Positions 44,215 to 53,246 of a stretch of DNA of 64,000 bases are shown here, piece after piece. Made by a program: the position numbers and the translations under genes. Origin of the DNA: JAICXG01 sp963801255 (lineage in GTDB: Bacteria > Verrucomicrobiota > Verrucomicrobiia > Chthoniobacterales > UBA10450); contig CAWDEC010000016.1 in assembly GCA_963801255.1 (NCBI GenBank), forward strand, positions 14,146 through 78,145, written 5' to 3'. The notes below the pieces were generated by a model. It was not told the origin of the DNA, ran no database searches, and was given only the letters and a program-made list of their open reading frames with translations. The first letter of the stretch is position 1, and each line of letters begins with the position of its first letter.

Positions 44215-45960
44215 CTACGGCACTATAGTCAGCGTCAAATCGTTGCCGTCGCCGCCTTTGTAGTTGGCTTGGAAGTTGTTTCCGTTCACCGTCAGGATTG
44301 CGCCGTCGGCCAGGTTGTTGAAGGTACCGCTGATGGGTGTTGCCGAGGTATTACTGATCACGGTTAGAACCTGCCCTGCCTGGAGCGCGCCTTGGACCGT
44401 TCCCTTGGCGATAAAGGTCGCACCAGCCTTGATCGTTACTCCCATCGCGACTACTTCATCTGTCCGGGTTCTATCGCCCTTGGCTTTGAAGCCATAGTTA
44501 TAGGTGGCATCAGCGTTAAACGTGAGTGCGTTTTGACTGGTGAGCGTAGCTTGCTTTTTGGTTCCGCCAGCCGGAGCGAGGGTGGCTCCCGCGCCGCTGC
44601 CAGTGCCGATTGTCACTGCGCCAGTGATAACTCCGCTGCCGCCTAATGTGCCGGCGTTAACTTTTACGGCGCCAGTGCCGGTTCCCGAGCCAGTCCGGTT
44701 GCTAACCAATAAGGTGCCGGCACTCACCGTAGTGCCACCGGTGTAGGTGTTAGCTCCGCCCAGCGTTAGCGTACCCGTCCCAGTCTTGGTCAATGACCCG
44801 CCTGTGCTGTGACTGATTCCGCCATCCTGGAGAAGCCCGGAAAAGGTCGTGCTCAGATTATTGGTGCCCACCGTCAGGTTATTGGCCCCGAGAAAGACGA
44901 GTCCATCTCCTTCGATCGAGCCGGTCGTCAGACCCGAAGTGTTTTGCTGGCTTATATCGAGGTCGCCATTGCCGAAGACTTCTACCCGTGCCGTGCCGCC
45001 CGTGGAAACACCGCCAGCAGCAGAAAACACGATCAAACCGCCACCGCCGCCGTTCAGACCGCCGTTGGCGATCAGAGTGGCGCCGCCCGCGTCCCCGGGA
45101 TTGAATAACGTTTCGCCGGGGATTGCGCCGGTTGCGGCGCCGCCGTTGTTGATAAAGGTAGCATTGCCCGCGGTGCCCGAGTTAAAGACAACGAATCCGC
45201 CGCCTGCCCCGCTAACTGCGCCACCAGGGTTGGTAAAGATGCCATTGCCTGCAGTTGAGGTGCCACGAAAATTTACGAAGCCGCCACCAGGGTTAGTAAA
45301 GATGCCATTGCCTGCAGTCGAGTTGTTATCGAAAACGAGTACGGCATTATTGCTAAAGGTAGAATTGTCTGCCGTCGCGTCGTTAGTGAATGTCACTAAG
45401 CCATTGTTAGTGAAGGTGGCATTGTCCGCGCTCGACGTGCCCCCGAAGGTCATGTTGGTGGTGGTGAAGGCCGTTAAACTTCCCGCGGTCGCGCTGTTAA
45501 GGAAGACTATCTGTGCGCCCGCAAGTTCAAATGCAAAGTTTTGCACGATCCCTGAATTGTTCGTGATGCCATTGCCGCTGATGGTCAAGGTCGGCGAGGT
45601 TCCCGGCAGATTCATGATTGTGAAGGCGCTCGCCCCCGGGTTGAACATGATACCGTTGACCTCTGCGTTGAACGCGATGAAGGGCTTTGTTCGATTGGAG
45701 GATGCGAATGTTGCCGTGTCGGCCGGGCCATTCGGAACAGTCGCTGGCGTCCAGTTGGTCGCGGTGAACCAGTCCCCTGTGGCAGGACTTGCCTTCCAGG
45801 TGGCGCTCCCGGCAAGGCTGCTGGCTGTTGTGGCAAGGACGAGCGCCAGAATGGCGCTGGCTGACTGAAGACGGTTCGCGAGGAGCGATTTCCGTGATAG
45901 GAGTGATATGCTGCTGACTGCGAATTTATGGTTGTTTTTGGTATTCATTTTAGTTTTCAT
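44215..45960 (-). CDS. Autotransporter-associated beta-strand repeat protein
   Basis: A 581-residue exported protein. After a long basic leader and hydrophobic segment (ILALVLATTASSLAG), it begins ATWKASPATGDWFTATNWTPATVPNGPADTATFASS, the usual opening of Verrucomicrobial and planctomycetal repeat proteins. Residues 150-300 hold near-identical short units such as TAGNGIFTNPGG and DATADNSTFSNNA. A PATR-like block follows (GGSLTKTGTGTLTLGGANTYTGGTTVSAGTLLV). No C-terminal barrel or PEP-CTERM tail is present; it ends NDLTLTIVP. Probably a surface or matrix beta-helix. Start set at MKTKMNTKN. Confidence 0.88.
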   Translation of the reverse strand: MKTKMNTKNNHKFAVSSISLLSRKSLLANRLQSASAILALVLATTASSLAGSATWKASPATGDWFTATNWTPATVPNGPADTATFASSNRTKPFIAFNAEVNGIMFNPGASAFTIMNLPGTSPTLTISGNGITNNSGIVQNFAFELAGAQIVFLNSATAGSLTAFTTTNMTFGGTSSADNATFTNNGLVTFTNDATADNSTFSNNAVLVFDNNSTAGNGIFTNPGGGFVNFRGTSTAGNGIFTNPGGAVSGAGGGFVVFNSGTAGNATFINNGGAATGAIPGETLFNPGDAGGATLIANGGLNGGGGGLIVFSAAGGVSTGGTARVEVFGNGDLDISQQNTSGLTTGSIEGDGLVFLGANNLTVGTNNLSTTFSGLLQDGGISHSTGGSLTKTGTGTLTLGGANTYTGGTTVSAGTLLVSNRTGSGTGTGAVKVNAGTLGGSGVITGAVTIGTGSGAGATLAPAGGTKKQATLTSQNALTFNADATYNYGFKAKGDRTRTDEVVAMGVTIKAGATFIAKGTVQGALQAGQVLTVISNTSATPISGTFNNLADGAILTVNGNNFQANYKGGDGNDLTLTIVP

Positions 45961-46071
45961 TGTTGAGTTAGTTGTTTTGTTGGTGATGAGGCTGCCGAGG
46001 CATAGCGATTGAGCGGAATCCACTCTGGTCATGCTTGTTACCCCGGCAGCTCATCTTATCCTCGTTAGGTA

Positions 46072-46908
46072 TTATTGAAGGGGCTGCGGCTCGCCGTAGA
46101 TGAAGTCATCCATCATGACCACGTCATGGCGCTCGTCGTCGTTAGGGCCCGGAGCAGTGTTGCCAGCCCTGATGTGGACCGACGCGATGCGTGCATCGTC
46201 GAACACGATGCCAAAGAAGGATAGGTTGCCGTCCCCCGTGGAGGCCGGAACGAAACTGCGGAAGAGCTGCTTGCCGCCCTGGTCAAAGTACTCGACGAGC
46301 GTGCTCGCCTTGTCTCCCCGCTTGCCAGATATGTTGCCATCCGGCAGGTCAACGTCTGTGAAGACGACGCCGAAGCCTCTCACTGTTGCCTGAACAGCAC
46401 CATTGCCGCCCGGAATGAAGAACACAGCGTCGGTAATGTTGCTTCCGACCGGAGTGAACAAGCGCGATGGACTGAAGGTCTTGAAGATCGTGCCGTAGGT
46501 ATCGTTATTGAAGAGCACAGCCAGGCCGCCCTCGGGTCCGCCGGAAGGAGGAGCCTGCGAAAGGCCGGTGCCGGGTGTGGTGAACTGGCTACCGCGGATG
46601 TTCAAGAACACGTTGAACGGCGTGACCGGGGCAGTCGTATCGAGGATGTTGGGATCGCCGCCGTCCCAGTTGATCTCACGACGGCCGGTTTGGAGCGGCC
46701 CCGGGTTATTGGCGTTGTTCGGGTCGCCCAAGGCAGCGCGAAAAGCGTCGACTGAGCTTTGAATCGAGGCGGCGGTTGGTCCGGCCGCTTGAAACACAAC
46801 CGGCAAGGAGGTGTCCTGCGCCAAAGCCGTCGGGCTAACTGCGACGAGCGTCGACAGCAGGCCCAACCCGGCCATCATTAAGTTTGTCAGTGATTGAGTA
46901 GTTTTCAT
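46072..46908 (-). CDS. Secreted protein of unknown function
   Basis: A 278-residue exported protein (signal peptide MKTTQSLTNLMMAGLGLLSTLVAVSPTALAQ). The body is rich in Gly, Asn and Pro with beta-type sequence: REINWDGGDPNILDTTAPVTPFNVFLNIRG, FSPSRLFTPVGSNITDAVFFIPG, VVFTDVDLPDGNIS. Such proteins are frequent in Verrucomicrobiota and Acidobacteriota and are of unknown role. It lies upstream of the repeat protein on the same strand, 111 bases apart. Confidence 0.7.
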   Translation of the reverse strand: MKTTQSLTNLMMAGLGLLSTLVAVSPTALAQDTSLPVVFQAAGPTAASIQSSVDAFRAALGDPNNANNPGPLQTGRREINWDGGDPNILDTTAPVTPFNVFLNIRGSQFTTPGTGLSQAPPSGGPEGGLAVLFNNDTYGTIFKTFSPSRLFTPVGSNITDAVFFIPGGNGAVQATVRGFGVVFTDVDLPDGNISGKRGDKASTLVEYFDQGGKQLFRSFVPASTGDGNLSFFGIVFDDARIASVHIRAGNTAPGPNDDERHDVVMMDDFIYGEPQPLQ

Positions 46909-46965
46909 TGTTTAGGTCTTTCTAAGTTTTGGTTTTGTCTTTGGTTTACCCGGCACGTTGATTTT

Positions 46966-47015
46966 CGTGGCGGTTCTATGTGGGAAAGCGCAAAGCCGGT
47001 CTGGAACCCGCCACG
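46966..47015. repeat. Imperfect inverted repeat in the divergent gap before the sigma factor gene
   Basis: CGTGGCGGTTC (46966-46976) and GAACCCGCCACG (47004-47015) pair over 11 bases with one bulged base and a 27-base loop. It sits in the 193-base gap between the leftward secreted-protein gene and the rightward sigma factor gene. It could be an operator or attenuator; nothing more can be said. Confidence 0.4.
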
Positions 47016-47101
47016 ATTGCGCGTCTTTTTTCCTAACCGCCTCGGGCTGTGCTGTATTAATCGCCCGCCCGTGTTACGGTTTCCGACGTCGAGCAGCCTT
47101 T

Positions 47102-47686
47102 ATGACGACGCCCTCTTCCACGCGACAAGAGGTCACCCAATTACTCGGTGACTGGAGCGGAGGAGACGACGGAGCGCTGGAGAAGTTGTTTCCGCTGATG
47201 CAACCCGAATTGCACCGACTGGCCCATCATTACATGAGCCGGGAGCGCGCCGGTCACACGCTGCAAACCACCGCGATCCTTAACGAAGCCTACCTAAGGC
47301 TGGTCGATAATACCAAACCGGTCTGGCAAAACCGGAACCATTTTGTCGCGGCGGCTGCGCAGTTAATGCGACGCATCATGGTTGACCACGCGCGCGCACG
47401 CCAATCGCTCAAGCGCGGCGGTGGCGCGCTAAAAGTAACCCTGGATGATGCTGCGCTCGTGACGGCAGCGCGATCGGAGGAATTGCTCGCCCTCGATGAA
47501 GCGTTGGAGGGTCTGGCCGCGCAGGATGCGCGTAAAAGTCAGATCGTTGAGCTGCGCTATTTTGGCGGTTTAACGGTCGAAGAAACGGCTGAATTGCTCA
47601 AACTCTCTCCGCGGACGGTGGAGCGCGAATGGACAATGGCGAAGGCCTGGCTTTACCGCGCGCTGAGTGAGGGCGAGGGCGGATGA
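47102..47686 (+). CDS. ECF-type RNA polymerase sigma factor
   Basis: A 194-residue sigma factor with region 2 (YMSRERAGHTLQTTAILNEAYLRLVD, then FVAAAAQLMRRIMVDHARAR) and region 4 helix-turn-helix (YFGGLTVEETAELLKLSPRTVEREWTMAKAWLYRAL). This is the ECF subgroup often paired with Ser/Thr kinases in Acidobacteria, Planctomycetes and Verrucomicrobia. Start set at MTTPSSTRQE; the frame opens at 46958 without further domain. Its stop overlaps the kinase start (ATGA at 47683-47686), so the two proteins are made together. Confidence 0.93.
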   Translation: MTTPSSTRQEVTQLLGDWSGGDDGALEKLFPLMQPELHRLAHHYMSRERAGHTLQTTAILNEAYLRLVDNTKPVWQNRNHFVAAAAQLMRRIMVDHARARQSLKRGGGALKVTLDDAALVTAARSEELLALDEALEGLAAQDARKSQIVELRYFGGLTVEETAELLKLSPRTVEREWTMAKAWLYRALSEGEGG

Positions 47687-50589
47687 ACGCTGAGCGTTGG
47701 CAGCGGGTCAACGATCTCTTTCACTCTGCCGCCGAACGTGCGCCCGAGGAGCGGGTCGCATTTCTTGAGGAGGCCTGCGACGGCGACGACGACCTGTGCC
47801 GCGAAGTAAAGTCTCTGCTCAACTCACACGAGCGGACACAGACTTTCATTGAGTTGCCGGCCTTTGAAGTCGCTCCCGAGCTTCTGGTTAGCGACAGGAC
47901 GGATGCGTTAATTGGAGAACTGATCGGTCATTACCGGATCGAGTCACTCATTGGTATCGGTGGAATGGGCGAGGTCTATCTTGCGCACGACGAGCGGCTC
48001 GGCCGCAAAGCCGCGCTCAAGCTTCTTCCAGGACACTTGACGGCAGACGAGACGCAGCTGAGCCGGTTCAAGAATGAAGCGCGCAGCGCCTCGGCATTAA
48101 ATCATCCCAACATTCTTACTGTTTACGAAATCGGCGCGGCGGCAGGCCGGCACTTCATCGCGACCGAGTTCATCGAAGGTGTGACTCTTCGTGCGTCGCT
48201 TGCGGGCGGAAGGATGAATCTCCAGGCAGCGCTTGAAATCGCCGTGCAAGTGGTCTCCGCGTTGTCGGCAGCCCACGAAGCCGGCGTCGTGCACCGCGAC
48301 ATTAAACCGGAGAACATCATGCTGCGACCGGATGGATATGTGAAGGTGCTCGACTTCGGGATTGCCAAACTTATCGGGCAAAGTCCGGCGTTGGACGGTG
48401 AGGAACTCGAGACAACGACAACGCTCCAAACGCGACCGGGGCTAGTGTTAGGGACGGGACGTTACATGTCTCCGGAACAGGCGCGCGGCCAGAAAGTGGA
48501 TGCGCGTTCAGATATCTGGAGCGTGGGTGTAGTGCTTTACGAAATGCTGGCAGGAATTCCACCGTTCCTGGGCCAGACGCCGAGCGATTGTATTGCCTCC
48601 ATCCTAACGACTGAGCCGCCGCCCTTGTCCGGCGTGGTATTGAATGTTCCGCTCGCCCTCGAATCCATCCTCGAAACAGCTTTGCGCAAGAACAGCGCTG
48701 AACGTTACCAAACGAGCAAGGAGATGCTTACTGATCTGCGCAATCTCAAAGGCGACCTGGAAACCAAAAGCTCGCTCCGCTCCAGACTCATCATAAGCCA
48801 AATCAAGCGTTATAAGCGGGTAGCGCTAGTGATCCTCGCGGCAGCAATTCTGGCCCTCGCGGCCTTTGCTTACTTCTTGTTCCGCGTCACACCCACACCG
48901 TTACCCAACGAAAAATCCATTGCCGTCCTGCCATTTGAAAATCTGAGCGAAGAAAAGTCCAACGCCTATTTCGCCGATGGGATCCAGGATGAAATTCTTA
49001 CCCGGCTTTCAAAGATTGCCGATCTGAAGGTGATCTCGCGCACATCGACCGAGCGTTATAAGAACACAGCCCAGAATTTATCCGAGATTGCGAGGCAGCT
49101 TGGTGTTGCCAATCTCCTCGAAGGGAGCGTCCAGAAAACGAGCGATCAGGTGCGCGTGAACGTGCAACTGATCAGGGCCGCGAATGATTCACATCTCTGG
49201 GCTGAGACCTTTGATCGTAAGCTGACCGACATCTTCTCTGTCGAAAGTGAGGTGGCCAAAACTATCGCGGACCAGCTACGGGTGAAACTTACCGGACAGG
49301 AGGAGCAGGTCATCGCCGCGAGGCCGACAGACAATCCCGCAGCCTACGATGCTTACCTGCGCGGTCTGGCTTACACATTGAAAACGGGAAACTCACCCGC
49401 TAATACTCTTAGCGCGCAAAAGCATCTTAGAGAATCTGTTCAGCTGGACCCAAAGTTCGCTCTTAGTTGGGCCCTGCTTTCATACGTCGATGCGCTCGGT
49501 TACCTTACCCTCTCTCTACAACCGACGGTGGCACTCCGCGAGGAAACCGGAAAGGCGGCTCAAACTGCACTCGCACTCCAACCCAACCTCGGTGAAGCCA
49601 TAGTGGCTAAGGGGTATTACTACTACGCCTGCCTGAAGGATTATGATTCCGCCGTGCGTTACTTTGAGCAAGCACGTCAGTTCCTGCCGAATAGCAGCCT
49701 GATACCTGAATCTTTAGCCTATGTGACGCGTCGGCGAGGCCAGTGGGACCGGAGCGAATCCTACTTCAATGAAGCCGAGCGACTCGACCCGCGCAACGTT
49801 TCCCTTCTCACCCAGCACGCCCAATCCTACATGATAGTTCGCCGTTTCCCTGAAGCGCTGCAAAAGTTCGATCAGGTGCTCGATATCACGCCGGACGACC
49901 TGGATACCCTTTCGCAAAAGGCGGCTATCGCACAGGCGGAGGGCGACCTGCCGCGCGCAGCTGCCCTTCTCGCTCCGTTGCGTCCGCCCGCCGACGACAC
50001 GGGAGCTTTGGAGATACAGATTTACCAGGCGATCCTGGAGCGCCACCCCGACCAAATCATACCGCGGCTAAAGGAAATGCTTGCCCAGCCTGATCCCACC
50101 CTGGGTTATAACATTGGGGAATTGCGCTTTTGGTTAGGCTGGGCCCAGGAAGTCGCCGGTGATAGCGCAGCCGCCCAAGAAAGTTGGCGGGAGGCGCGGG
50201 GCGAGCTGGAACCGTACCTCAAGGCACAGCCGGATAACTACATTCTCATGGGAGACCTGGCCCTGACTATGGCGGGCCTCGGTGACAAGTCCGCCGCGCT
50301 CGCTCTTGCGGAACGGGCGATGACTGTCGTTCCTCTCGAGCAGGATGTGGTGGATGGCCCCGCGCCGATTGAAATCCTGGCACGGGTGACCGCGCAAATG
50401 GGCGAGCCCGACCGCTCCATCGCCGCCTTGCAGAAACTACTCTCGATACCGTCCGAGGGCGCACTCGCCGGGCGCCTGCCGCTGACACCTGCACTGCTGC
50501 GGCTCGATCCGATGTTCGATCCACTACGCAACAATCCAAACTTTCAAAAACTCGCGGCCACCTTTGCGTCGGACAGCGCAAGCCAGTGA
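47683..50589 (+). CDS. Transmembrane Ser/Thr protein kinase with TolB/FlgO-like and TPR regions
   Basis: A 968-residue protein. The kinase domain (about residues 85-360) has GIGGMGEVY, the ATP Lys in AALKLL, VVHRDIKPENIML and VLDFGIAKL. A membrane segment at about 383-403 follows. Then comes a FlgO/TolB N-terminal-like region (IAVLPFENLSEEKSNAYFADGIQDEILTRLSKI, LLEGSVQKTSDQVRVNVQLIRA) and TPR repeats to the C-terminus. The N-terminal part (NDLFHSAAERAPEERVAFLEEACDGD) is typical of such kinases and may bind the sigma factor. Coupled to the ECF gene by a four-base overlap. Confidence 0.93.
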   Translation: MNAERWQRVNDLFHSAAERAPEERVAFLEEACDGDDDLCREVKSLLNSHERTQTFIELPAFEVAPELLVSDRTDALIGELIGHYRIESLIGIGGMGEVYLAHDERLGRKAALKLLPGHLTADETQLSRFKNEARSASALNHPNILTVYEIGAAAGRHFIATEFIEGVTLRASLAGGRMNLQAALEIAVQVVSALSAAHEAGVVHRDIKPENIMLRPDGYVKVLDFGIAKLIGQSPALDGEELETTTTLQTRPGLVLGTGRYMSPEQARGQKVDARSDIWSVGVVLYEMLAGIPPFLGQTPSDCIASILTTEPPPLSGVVLNVPLALESILETALRKNSAERYQTSKEMLTDLRNLKGDLETKSSLRSRLIISQIKRYKRVALVILAAAILALAAFAYFLFRVTPTPLPNEKSIAVLPFENLSEEKSNAYFADGIQDEILTRLSKIADLKVISRTSTERYKNTAQNLSEIARQLGVANLLEGSVQKTSDQVRVNVQLIRAANDSHLWAETFDRKLTDIFSVESEVAKTIADQLRVKLTGQEEQVIAARPTDNPAAYDAYLRGLAYTLKTGNSPANTLSAQKHLRESVQLDPKFALSWALLSYVDALGYLTLSLQPTVALREETGKAAQTALALQPNLGEAIVAKGYYYYACLKDYDSAVRYFEQARQFLPNSSLIPESLAYVTRRRGQWDRSESYFNEAERLDPRNVSLLTQHAQSYMIVRRFPEALQKFDQVLDITPDDLDTLSQKAAIAQAEGDLPRAAALLAPLRPPADDTGALEIQIYQAILERHPDQIIPRLKEMLAQPDPTLGYNIGELRFWLGWAQEVAGDSAAAQESWREARGELEPYLKAQPDNYILMGDLALTMAGLGDKSAALALAERAMTVVPLEQDVVDGPAPIEILARVTAQMGEPDRSIAALQKLLSIPSEGALAGRLPLTPALLRLDPMFDPLRNNPNFQKLAATFASDSASQ

Positions 50590-50630
50590 GAGCGCGAAAT
50601 CCCGCCTGTTACATAATGGGGTCGAGGCTC

Positions 50631-51227
50631 TCAAGCGGATTGCTTCGAACCCGAGGGCGACTCCAACTGCTTGATTGCAGCAGTCTGAGGTGCTCGGACT
50701 TTTCCGGTTTGCACTTGGTTGAGTAACCGCCGCAGCCAACGGCGATCGAGTTGGCGCACTTCAATAAGATGATCCATCAGATGACCATTGCCGCTGCCGA
50801 GACCTGCGCCGAAATGCTTCTTAATCACCCTGATCTTTGCCATCGCCGATTCGGCCTGGCGCAGGCGCTCACGCAAGAGTTCGGCTACGGCTGGTAGCTC
50901 GGCGAGATGGAGAAAGAGCAGAGCCGGATAGAGCGTTTGGGCAACGGTTCCTGGTTCCTGAAATTGCTCGAGCAAAAGCGTTTGGAACCGCTTCCGGCCC
51001 TGGGGCGTGATCCGATAAATTGTGCGTTCGCCGCCACGGATCACCTTCTGCTTCGTTTTCGGCGCGATGTCCCCCGATCTGACCAGTTTCCCCACGGCAT
51101 AATAAAGGGTGCCGACGTCGACGTCGGTGTAGCACTCGACCAGGGCGTTATTGAGTCGCCGTTTAATTTCATAGGGGTGGAGGTCACCGCGGTGAAGGGC
51201 GCCGAGGATAAAAAATTCCGCTTTCAT
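50631..51227 (-). CDS. PadR family transcriptional regulator
   Basis: A 198-residue regulator with a winged-helix N-terminus (FFILGALHRGDLHPYEIKRRLNNALVECYTDVDVGTLYYAVGKLVRSGDI, then RTIYRITPQGRKRFQTLL) and a helical C-terminal dimer region. PadR proteins usually repress a neighbouring gene until a small ligand binds. It is divergent from a small membrane protein gene across a 31-base gap that holds a palindrome, so that gene is its probable target. Confidence 0.9.
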   Translation of the reverse strand: MKAEFFILGALHRGDLHPYEIKRRLNNALVECYTDVDVGTLYYAVGKLVRSGDIAPKTKQKVIRGGERTIYRITPQGRKRFQTLLLEQFQEPGTVAQTLYPALLFLHLAELPAVAELLRERLRQAESAMAKIRVIKKHFGAGLGSGNGHLMDHLIEVRQLDRRWLRRLLNQVQTGKVRAPQTAAIKQLESPSGSKQSA

Positions 51228-51232
51228 ATTCC

Positions 51233-51250
51233 AATTATATTATTACAATT
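51233..51250. promoter_or_regulatory. Candidate PadR operator in the divergent gap
   Basis: AATTATA (51233-51239), four spacer bases, then TACAATT (51244-51250): an 18-base palindrome with one mismatch in a very AT-rich gap between the PadR gene and the membrane gene at 51259. PadR-type regulators bind such inverted repeats, but usually with ATGT/ACAT half sites, so this is an inference from position and symmetry. Confidence 0.4.
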
Positions 51251-51258
51251 AAACTAAT

Positions 51259-51696
51259 ATGGAAACCGTATCTTCAACGCATTCCCAGTCCGATAGCTCC
51301 TCCCACGCCCATTCCATCTTCAGGACGATTGGCGCTGTTCTCGCGGCCCTGGCCACGTGGATCCTGGTCGCCACTGTCCTGAATCTACCTCTGCGCGCCT
51401 CCTGGCCGCACTATCATGAGGCCGAAACCGCCTTCAATTTTACCTTAACGATGAAGCTCGCCCGGCTCGCCTTGGGAGCTCTCTCGTCTCTCACGGCCGG
51501 ATTTGTCGCCGCGTGGATTGAAAAGGGCCGGATGCGAGCGGCCCTGCTTACGGGAGTCGTATTGCTTGCTCTTTTCATCCCCGATCACTACCTGCTCTGG
51601 AACAAATTTCCTCTTTGGTATCACCTGACATTCCTGGTCTCACTCGTTCCGCTTACCTTGCTCGGCGCTTCCTTACATCCGACAGCGAAAACATAG
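51259..51696 (+). CDS. Small multi-pass membrane protein next to padR
   Basis: A 145-residue protein with four hydrophobic segments (about residues 21-42, 65-85, 94-108, 120-140) and a His/Ser-rich start. No family recognised. Its divergent position suggests it is controlled by the PadR regulator. Confidence 0.65.
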   Translation: METVSSTHSQSDSSSHAHSIFRTIGAVLAALATWILVATVLNLPLRASWPHYHEAETAFNFTLTMKLARLALGALSSLTAGFVAAWIEKGRMRAALLTGVVLLALFIPDHYLLWNKFPLWYHLTFLVSLVPLTLLGASLHPTAKT

Positions 51697-51870
51697 TGGC
51701 AACCCGACCGCTTCGTTGGGGACGCCCCTTTAATCGATGTCGTCTGCCTGGTCGCCGCTGAATTGCCAATATAATGTCACCCATTAGGAGCGTCGTTTCC
51801 GGAACAATCTCTCAGCCTTACGAGTAACACCGGAATTGGAATCAAGCGCTGCGGCTGTCATATTCGCGCC

Positions 51871-52767
51871 ATGCGCTCACTTTATTGTTGGATAGCAGCA
51901 GTCGTTTCGCTCGGTTCCATCCAGGCCGCGGAGCCGATCGCCGCACGCGAGGCGAAGATCGACAACGTGCGATTACATTACCTGACGGCGGGGCAGGGAC
52001 CGGCCGTGCTGTTGCTGCACGGGTATGCCGAGACTTCGCGCATGTGGCGGCCACTCATTCCAGAACTGGCGGAGAAGTTCACCGTCATCGCGCCCGACCT
52101 CCCTGGCATTGGCGATTCCTCGATTCCGCCAGACAAGATCGACATGATTTCCGCAGCGGAACGGATTCACGCGCTCCTGCGTTCGTTAGGCATCGAGAAG
52201 GCGCGCGTAGTCGGACATGATATTGGATTAATGGTCGCTTACGCCTATGCAGCGAAGTTTCCTGGCGAAACCGAGAAGCTCGTGCTGATGGATGCGTTTC
52301 TACCCGGTGTGCCCGGCTGGGAACCGATCTACAACGATCCGCATGTCTGGCATTTTCGCTTCAATGGTGAGTATCCCGAGAAACTCGTCCAGGGACGCGA
52401 GCGAACTTACTTCGAGTATTTCTGGAACGTTTTTGCCGCCGACAAAAATCATTCGATTCCGGAAGCAGATCGCAAAGCTTACACGGACGCTTATTCGAAA
52501 CCGGGTCGGATGCGCGCTGCCTGGACTTACTTCGCTTCCTGGCCGCAACTCGCGAAAGATTTCGCGCAGCTCTCGCAAACAAAACTCACCATGCCGGTAT
52601 TGTCGATCGGCGGCGAGAAATCGTTAGGGAAGGAACTGGGCGAACAAGCGAAGCTGGTCGCCGATAACTCGACCGTCATCGTGTTACCGAACGCCGGTCA
52701 TTGGATTCTGGAAGAAAAGCCGAAAGAGACAACCGACGCGTTACTTAAGTTCTTGAGTAAGCGATAA
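51871..52767 (+). CDS. Exported alpha/beta hydrolase (haloalkane dehalogenase/epoxide hydrolase-like)
   Basis: A 298-residue protein with an N-terminal signal segment (to IQAAEP). VLLLHGYAETSRMW forms the oxyanion region, RVVGHDIGLMVAYAYA carries the nucleophilic Asp typical of epoxide hydrolases and dehalogenases, and NAGHWILEEKP supplies the catalytic His. Substrate unknown. The gap upstream has a TATAAT at 51770-51775 that may be its -10. Two motif copies lie inside. Confidence 0.85.
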   Translation: MRSLYCWIAAVVSLGSIQAAEPIAAREAKIDNVRLHYLTAGQGPAVLLLHGYAETSRMWRPLIPELAEKFTVIAPDLPGIGDSSIPPDKIDMISAAERIHALLRSLGIEKARVVGHDIGLMVAYAYAAKFPGETEKLVLMDAFLPGVPGWEPIYNDPHVWHFRFNGEYPEKLVQGRERTYFEYFWNVFAADKNHSIPEADRKAYTDAYSKPGRMRAAWTYFASWPQLAKDFAQLSQTKLTMPVLSIGGEKSLGKELGEQAKLVADNSTVIVLPNAGHWILEEKPKETTDALLKFLSKR

Positions 52768-52824
52768 CATTTCGAGTTGCTCCCAAATGGATTAATGGAC
52801 CATTAGCTCGACGCAAAACGACGC

Positions 52825-53160
52825 ATGGACACAGAAGAACTACCGCAGCCGGACAATGCGATCTTAGGCGAAATCCAGGTGCTCCTGTCCGAGAAACGGA
52901 CAGCGCTCTCTTCTCTGCGCACCGGTATCGCGGTGTTCGCATTGCCCCTTTCCGTGCTTAGCGTCCTCATCGCAACATCGCGTTACTACACCGTCGTGTC
53001 CGTGATGCCGTTTCTGGTGCCTCTGCTGCTGCTGAACCTTGGCCTCGTCGTGCTCGGCTCCTGGCTCATTTATCATGCAATCCGTCGAATTCATCACTAT
53101 GATCGGGTAATTCAAAACCTCAGGCAGAAATATCGCTCGCTCGCCGAGTTTGTAGATTAG
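52825..53160 (+). CDS. DUF202-like small membrane protein
   Basis: A 111-residue protein: LLSEKRTALSSLRTGIAVFALPLSVLSVLIATSRYY is the DUF202-type opening (…R..LAW.RTG.A…), followed by a second hydrophobic segment (about residues 52-82) and a basic tail. Function unknown. Confidence 0.65.
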   Translation: MDTEELPQPDNAILGEIQVLLSEKRTALSSLRTGIAVFALPLSVLSVLIATSRYYTVVSVMPFLVPLLLLNLGLVVLGSWLIYHAIRRIHHYDRVIQNLRQKYRSLAEFVD

Positions 53161-53246
53161 TTCCAAGGCACTTCGGCGCTTGCCGGAGCTGATAGCCCCG
53201 CTCGCCTACCGAAAAGATTAACTTTTGCCAAATCGATGTTTTCATC

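Noticed and set aside
44849..45868. 339-codon plus-strand frame opposite the repeat protein
   Set aside because: Pro/Ala-rich antisense image of Gly/Asn repeats; the minus-strand gene has a signal peptide and family opening.
44215..45960. Considering the repeated DNA in the beta-strand repeat gene as a CRISPR or satellite array
   Set aside because: The repeats are imperfect, in frame, and explained by protein repeats; no regular spacers.
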